Shown here piece after piece: positions 59,245-64,000 of a stretch of 64,000 nucleotides of DNA (positions within the stretch are counted from its first letter, which is position 1; each line of letters begins with the position of its first letter). The position numbers and the translations under genes were made by a program. The DNA is taken from the NCBI RefSeq assembly GCF_028752835.1, contig NZ_CP087952.1:3036501-3100500 (forward strand), given 5' to 3'. The DNA comes from Desulfosarcina sp. BuS5. Its GTDB lineage: Bacteria > Desulfobacterota > Desulfobacteria > Desulfobacterales > BuS5. Under the pieces are notes generated by a model. It was not told where the DNA came from. It did not search any database and was given only the letters and a program-made list of their open reading frames with translations.

Positions 59245-60011
59245 TAAGATAATAACCGTTCATGGGTTCAGAGGTTCATGGTTCAAGGCTCCAGACGAAA
59301 CCAATAACTAATGACACGCAGCAATTGACCAATGACTATTCTCTAACCTGGACAAGCCAGAACCAAAAAGGTTTTCTGATTCTCTTGCCAAAATAACACG
59401 AAAATCAGAGATAAAAATCTAATGACTGCGCAGCTCCAACCTCCATGCTCCGCCTAACTATAAGTTTTTAAAAAATTCTTTGCCTTTATCACGCGCTTTT
59501 TATTTTCGAATACACATTACATTAACAGCAGATTTATCCGGCTCAACATCAAATAAATTACAAAATGCTTTATATGTCCTGGGAAACCAGGAACCTCTGA
59601 TTGAATGTTTGAATGTTTGAATGTTTGCTTTATTAAGGTACTCCCCATTGTCAAGACAAAAAACAAGGTTTTTTAAGGTGCGCTTTTGAGCTATAAATAA
59701 TCCTGAAAATTAAAAAAATAATAGTAAATAAAAAAAATATGTTTCTGTTTATCATAAAAATGTTCATAAACAACTTAACTAATTGATTTAATAAATAATA
59801 ATACCATTCTAAAATGTTCATAACTTATTGATAAAATGTTTATAACTTTTTTGTATCTCATTAACATACTGTTAAAATTCAATATTAATATGTTTATAAC
59901 TTATGCCGCACGTTGAATAGGGCATTCACCAAAATATATTATTTTTACAACCTCACATTGATCACCATTGCTGATAAATCTTGCCTGTTACTTCCTTTAA
60001 TTTGTCCGATC
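59245..60011. other. AT-rich intergenic region with iterated ATGTTYATAA
   Basis: About 770 bp without a gene. TTGAATGT is repeated three times near 59602-59628. Four direct copies of ATGTT(C/T)ATAA occur at 59760-59769, 59814-59823, 59836-59845 and 59890-59899. On the other strand these read TTATGAACAT or TTATAAACAT, close to DnaA-box-like or iteron-like sequence. The neighbouring gene encodes a small RHH-like protein. Confidence 0.45.
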
Positions 60012-60209
60012 TTAACTATCAATTTCGTAATCATCCGGCAAATTCAAAAAATCTTTTTTCGCCAATTGACTCTCAATTAAATAACCAATTTGACCATTCC
60101 TCTTGAGCTGTGAAATCATCCACTGTGGTAATCTAATTGTCACAAGCTCTCGTTTCAAATGGTCTGGTTTCTTTTTTCGACCAGCCCCTGCACGTTTTCC
60201 TCCTCTCAT
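60012..60209 (-). CDS. Small basic ribbon-helix-helix-like protein
   Basis: The start at 60209 follows GGAGG and gives 65 residues beginning MRGGKRAGAGRKKKPDHLKR, a basic N-terminal arm. It continues ELVTIRLPQWMISQLKRNGQ, then IGYLIESQLAKKDF, consistent with a ribbon-helix-helix DNA-binding fold (short strand, two helices). Such small proteins occur with plasmid, phage or toxin-antitoxin loci. No toxin partner is seen beside it. The iterated sequences downstream (59760-59899) might be its binding sites, but this is a guess. Confidence 0.55.
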   Translation of the reverse strand: MRGGKRAGAGRKKKPDHLKRELVTIRLPQWMISQLKRNGQIGYLIESQLAKKDFLNLPDDYEIDS

Positions 60210-60335
60210 TTTTTTACCTCCAAAACATATAGTATGTTGAATTAAGTGCAACGCTATTCAAAAAATCATCCTAAAAATACGCTATATATTTGATTAGCGT
60301 TATGCAATATTCAAATAAACTCTACTACCAACTGA

Positions 60336-60842
60336 TTATGTGTTGGATAGTACGCTTTTATCTTGTTTGCAGCAGGAAACATTTTTTATAATATCAATAC
60401 GACTTAATGGTATAAGGATAACGACTTTATTGATCTGGCTTAATTTGGTCAAAAGTTCATCAAATGCTTCATCATATTGATCCCGCGTAAGCGAAATTCC
60501 GTATTTTTCGGCTATGTTTTTTAATTGATAGAGTATAAAGCCCTTCAGGTCATCCCTGCTTTCTGCTTTTTTTTTACTGAAATCTATCCTCACTACCGGA
60601 TGTTTTTCCCACTTATAGTCTGACTTGTATATCCACAGCCCCTTAAACAGTTCTTTTTCACCTTCAAATATTTCATTTAAAGTGGAAATCAAAAGGCTTT
60701 TGCCGAATCTTCTTGGCCTGGCAAGGAAATATACACTCCCCTGGTGAAGCAATTTATAAACATGCTCCGTCTTATCTACATACAGATAATTGCCATCTAT
60801 TAATTTACGAAATGTTTGTATTCCTATTGGAAGATTTTTCAT
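60336..60842 (-). pseudogene. Truncated copy of the 518-residue AAA gene
   Basis: The first 143 codons are the same as those of 37401-38957 with one or two changes (MKNLPIG for MKNFPIG). Identity ends within Walker B: LSQINKVVILI is followed by PLSRIDIIKNVSCCKQDKSV instead of DEYDK. The break is the left end of the right-hand direct repeat (60412). A protein of this length would lack Walker B's acidic residues and the nuclease domain, so it is probably non-functional. Confidence 0.85.
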
Positions 60843-61344
60843 ATTATTGCCTTTTTAGGGAACTGAAAAGAAATAATCTACGTATATTGCGCAGAACTTT
60901 TGTTCGTTTTCAAGGCGTGATGACAGGTGCATAGTCGAACTATGTGCCTGTTATCACAACAAAGAAAACGGGCAAAAGGGCAAGCAGGATGCGTAGATTA
61001 TTTCCTGGGAGTTCCCTTAATTTCACAATTCGGATTATCTGAATTCAGATGTTCGGTCACTTGAATAATCAATGGTTATTTTCCCGCTATAAAAGCCACA
61101 AAATCGCACTCCCATCCGTTTTTGAAAAAGTATATTTCGTCTGTTTGAGCTCTAAGGTGGGTAAAAACCAAGTTTTCCAGAAGTTTACCACGGTTCTCAA
61201 AAAAAGAATAACATCCGATTCTCTCCTTTTAAAACCGGTATTTTCACCGCAGAGTATGCAGAAAGCGCAGATGAACTGCAACCCATATCTTTTTCAAACA
61301 AGCTGGGAGAGAAATGTTGTTGCTGGAACAATAACAGGTTTTTT
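60412..61344. repeat. Right copy of the 933-bp direct repeat
   Basis: This matches 38527-39459 at a constant offset of 21885 bp with no indel. Beyond its right edge the AAA_14 gene continues intact, whereas in the left copy family C starts. Recombination between the copies would remove 21885 bp (element C, transposase remnant, array, GH57 gene) and give one intact AAA gene next to one intact AAA_14 gene. Confidence 0.9.
60857..61017. repeat. Family-A MITE-like element (copy within the right direct repeat)
   Basis: This is the same 161-bp palindrome as at 38972, with a few base changes (ATATTGCGC for ATATTACGC, CATAGTCG for CATACTCG). Its right arm ends GGGAGTTCCCTT. It was duplicated as part of the 933-bp repeat rather than inserted independently. 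Confidence 0.8.
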
Positions 61345-62496
61345 TACAGAAAAACAATCTTGCTCTATAAATTCAAGATCAAAGGCCACCTGGAAGGCAT
61401 GTTGGGCACCTGTTTTTTTCTGGAAATAAAAAAGATTTTTATTAAGACTTTGTTTGCCGGACGTTTTAACCTCTACGAGAAACCATGGAATATCATCACG
61501 GGTTACCAGGAAATCAACTTCTCGTTTTTCCTTATCTCGTAAATAATAAAGATGATATTCTCCAAGACCAATGTCAGTCCACCAATGCACAGCCTTTAAA
61601 AGATGGCTGGCCACAAAATTTTCATGCCTGGCGCCATCATTTTTGATACCACTCCAATCCCACAAAAAAATTTTTGGCTGTTTGCGAAGAGATTTTGGAA
61701 TATTACGAAACCATGGACGAACAGAAAAACAGTAATAAAGAGATTCAAGAGTGGCAATCCATCGGCACACAGTATCGACACTAACATTAATTTCATTTGC
61801 AAGGTTACTATAGTTGACAGACTGGCTAGCCTGGTATTGTAATATTTTCGCCAATACCTGAACCTGACCCACCTCCTGTATCCTTGTTAAATCACGCAGC
61901 TCTTCACGAAAGAGCAAATCCAGTCGCATCCGTTGCCAGCGGTTATAAAATCTTCTGTTATTAGCAAGATACGGTTCAGGAAAACCACTATATTGCAAAA
62001 GAGTATCAAGCTTATCCTGGGGAATTGAACCTGGCTTTCGGATCTCCGTTTCCAATAAAACCGGTTCAAAAATTTCAGCCACCGACTGGGGATGCATCCG
62101 ATACAGAAAATATCGTCCTAACAGGCTGTCTCCACCCTTTTTATAAACATCAAGCCGAGCACTGCCGGTAACAAGAATCTTGCATTGATCACCATAAATA
62201 TCAAAAAAACCCTTTAAAAAGGACTTCCACTTTGCATATTTATGGATTTCATCAAAAACTATGAGGACACTTTCCTCCCTTAGTAAAGAAAGACCGCAAC
62301 GAGTTGCCATTGCATCCGGCCCTTTAAGGAGAATTTTACGATCAGCCAGATTATCCCAATTTACATAACACCCCCGCTCTCCCTGGACCAGACGCGCGAC
62401 AGTGGTTTTACCCACCTGCCTTGGACCGGCGATAAAAATCATCTGCCGGTTGCTGTGGAGATGCTCTTCTATTATCTCGGAATAAATTCTCTTCAT
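61294..62496 (-). CDS. AAA_14 / DUF4143 ATPase
   Basis: The likely start is the Met at 62496 (MKRIYSEIIEEHLHSNRQMI), giving 400 residues; an upstream start at 62547 is possible. Walker A is IAGPRQVGKTTVARL, Walker B is VLIVFDEIHKYAKWKSFLKG, and KILVTGSARLDVYKKGGDSL is sensor 1. After a winged-helix part (NYSNLANEINVSVDTVCRWI) comes the DUF4143 nuclease-like domain: EVDFLVTRDDIPWFLVEVKT with D...ExK. It belongs to a widespread, mobile family of unknown function distinct from the array's. Its last codons lie within the 933-bp direct repeat. Confidence 0.87.
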   Translation of the reverse strand: MKRIYSEIIEEHLHSNRQMIFIAGPRQVGKTTVARLVQGERGCYVNWDNLADRKILLKGPDAMATRCGLSLLREESVLIVFDEIHKYAKWKSFLKGFFDIYGDQCKILVTGSARLDVYKKGGDSLLGRYFLYRMHPQSVAEIFEPVLLETEIRKPGSIPQDKLDTLLQYSGFPEPYLANNRRFYNRWQRMRLDLLFREELRDLTRIQEVGQVQVLAKILQYQASQSVNYSNLANEINVSVDTVCRWIATLESLYYCFSVRPWFRNIPKSLRKQPKIFLWDWSGIKNDGARHENFVASHLLKAVHWWTDIGLGEYHLYYLRDKEKREVDFLVTRDDIPWFLVEVKTSGKQSLNKNLFYFQKKTGAQHAFQVAFDLEFIEQDCFSVKKPVIVPATTFLSQLV

Positions 62497-62710
62497 TCCT
62501 GTTTTATAAAGTATTAACCCCAACCTGTAAATACCATTTTCTTGCATGTCGTAAATTAGTCCCTACCATTTTACGACATGCAAGAAAACAGGACAGCTAC
62601 TTGTACTCTGATGTATATGAAATAGTTATAAAAAATTCATTGGTGTTTTTAATCACAGCAGGTAAATCTTTGCAGCATCAATGAAGGATGTCCGGAAAAT
62701 CAGCCATAAG

Positions 62711-63991
62711 TTACGCAGCCTTTTCAGAGGCAAAAGTCTTTTTCCTTTTTTCCAGGCATTCTGAAAAAAGAGAAAGGATATCCTTACTTGTAATATTACT
62801 CTCCATGACAGACTCCAAAAGTAACAATGCATACTCAATTTTATGCGCGCCGAATAGCCCTTTGGCAAATTCATGACAGGCCACGGCCACTGCTGAAATA
62901 TTTAAAGTCTTTTTTAAAAGCGCAAGTCCATCCATACCCTTTTTTTTCATGCCGCTGCAGATATGTGCCATAACCAGCAAAAAACGGGCCGGGGGATATT
63001 CAGAAACCTGTATCAGTAAATTTTCAATAATAGAGATGGTTTCTTCAGGATTGCCACGAAATAATTCAGCATACGCATATGCATAAGGCGCTTCCTTCAT
63101 ATTAGGGAAAAGTTCCATCGCTTTTTTTGCAGACATGGATGCATCTTCATATTTCCCGATTTTTCCGTATGCAGAAGCCATATTGACGTAGGCATCCCCG
63201 ATAAATTTGTTATCCGGCCTAAGATCAAGCGCAAGAAATCTTTGCCATAAATCTATGGCTTCTTCATTTCTTTCAAGAACGCCGGCCTGGACCGCAAGCT
63301 CACGCAGGGCGATTTCGCTGTCGCCCATTTCTTCAAGTTTTGAAACACCCATAAAATAATATTTTTCACCTTTTTCAGCACAATTGTTTTCATCAAGCTT
63401 TCCGTAGTGATGAACAGGTATATCGCATATATAAACGCTTGCTTCTTCCCTTAGCAAAGAAGGATCAAGCATCTCATGCACCGGGTAATCAAACCTTAAC
63501 CGGCTGTCATTATGGAACAACCTTGCCTTGCGTGTCGGGATCCAGCCCGCGCCTGCTTCTTCATCAGGGTATTCACCGCTGTTGATCATCCATCCTATTA
63601 TATTCGTTTTATTTGTATAATTTCTTGTTGTAATTAGATAAGCAGCGAGTTTGTCAGTATTTCCGTCAATTATATTCCTGAAAGCCTTGTAATCAATAGA
63701 AGAGAGAACCTCATCCGCATCCAGTGTAAAAATCCATGCACCGGAAGCCATGGAAATTGAATAATTTCTTGCATCAGAAAAATCGTTGCCCCATTTATAG
63801 TCATATATTTTGGCTCCAAAAACCCTGGCCAAATCATTGGTTCTATCCGTAGAGCCTGTATCTATCACAATCATCTCATCGACAACGGGTTTTACACTTT
63901 GCAAACATTTTGCCAGATATTTTTCTTCATTTTTTACTATCATGCATAAAGAAACGGTTTTATCTTTTTTAATGCTTTTATCTATTTCCAT
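62711..63991 (-). CDS. GT2 glycosyltransferase with C-terminal TPRs
   Basis: This protein of at least 426 residues has a GT-A domain at the N-terminus (about 12-210): SLCMIVKNEEKYLAKCLQSV, IVIDTGSTDRTNDLARVFGA and WIFTLDADEVLSS with the DxD motif. The rest (about 230-420) is helical with TPR-like repeats (GDAYVNMASAYGKIGKYEDA). It probably transfers a sugar to a protein or surface polymer, and the TPR part may select the acceptor. Only 9 bases remain before the window edge, so an earlier start cannot be excluded. It is separated from the AAA_14 gene by about 160-210 bp. Confidence 0.85.
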   Translation of the reverse strand: MEIDKSIKKDKTVSLCMIVKNEEKYLAKCLQSVKPVVDEMIVIDTGSTDRTNDLARVFGAKIYDYKWGNDFSDARNYSISMASGAWIFTLDADEVLSSIDYKAFRNIIDGNTDKLAAYLITTRNYTNKTNIIGWMINSGEYPDEEAGAGWIPTRKARLFHNDSRLRFDYPVHEMLDPSLLREEASVYICDIPVHHYGKLDENNCAEKGEKYYFMGVSKLEEMGDSEIALRELAVQAGVLERNEEAIDLWQRFLALDLRPDNKFIGDAYVNMASAYGKIGKYEDASMSAKKAMELFPNMKEAPYAYAYAELFRGNPEETISIIENLLIQVSEYPPARFLLVMAHICSGMKKKGMDGLALLKKTLNISAVAVACHEFAKGLFGAHKIEYALLLLESVMESNITSKDILSLFSECLEKRKKTFASEKAA

Positions 63992-64000
63992 CGGCCCCAG

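Overview
The window reads as an AT-rich chromosome segment of a motile, large-genome Deltaproteobacterium (Desulfobacterota, probably Desulfobacterales-like). The evidence is a long single-strand flagellar locus with flhF/flhG/fliA at one end, an FlbT/FlaF pair beside flagellin, an O-GlcNAc-transferase-type glycosyltransferase near flagellin, CheX/HDOD signalling genes, and many short palindromic repeats. The taxonomic call is inference; no rRNA or tRNA gene was seen.

Positions 1-610 carry a BrnT/BrnA toxin-antitoxin pair. From about 0.8 to 25 kb the minus strand encodes, in transcription order from right to left, a sigma-54 activator, flgB-flgC-fliE-fliF-fliG-fliH-fliI-fliJ-fliK-flgD-flgE, then (behind a very good sigma-54 promoter) fliL-fliM-fliN-fliO-fliP-fliQ-fliR-flhB-flhA-flhF-flhG-fliA and two small accessory genes. 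From 25.6 to 31.5 kb, still on the minus strand, lie chemotaxis and signalling genes (CheX, receiver-STAS protein, sensor kinase, HDOD protein, receiver) and a TPR protein. Divergent from the TPR gene, on the plus strand, are flagellin, an unnamed flagellar-locus protein, flbT and flaF. Sigma-28-type promoters face both ways in the flagellin/TPR gap, with a third candidate before the unnamed gene. A TPR/OGT-type glycosyltransferase (34.8-37.3 kb) follows.

From 37.4 to 62.5 kb the window changes character. It holds an intact 518-residue AAA-ATPase_like/PD-(D/E)XK protein, then an array of nine tandem 593-codon genes of the same superfamily repeated at exactly 1881 bp (40.28-57.11 kb). The copies are mosaics of a few alternative blocks, and the 99-bp spacers contain a fossil or leader ORF resembling the start of the 518-residue paralogue. 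Around the array lie gene fragments (DnaA-like-tailed transposase, MerR-like HTH, TPR), a GH57-like gene broken by one stop codon, and a small RHH-like gene. A 933-bp direct repeat (38527-39459 and 60412-61344) brackets about 21.9 kb including the whole array. The right-hand repeat carries a copy of the 518-residue gene cut at its Walker B motif and runs into an AAA_14/DUF4143 ATPase gene. A GT2-TPR glycosyltransferase closes the window.

Another theme is insertion of short palindromic MITE-like elements between operon genes. At fliA, fliR and a receiver gene the element end plus a TA target duplication form the host gene's TAG stop codon; at flhB a different element supplies the last codons and stop. 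The main candidate for an undescribed system is the nine-copy mosaic AAA/nuclease array between recombination-competent direct repeats.
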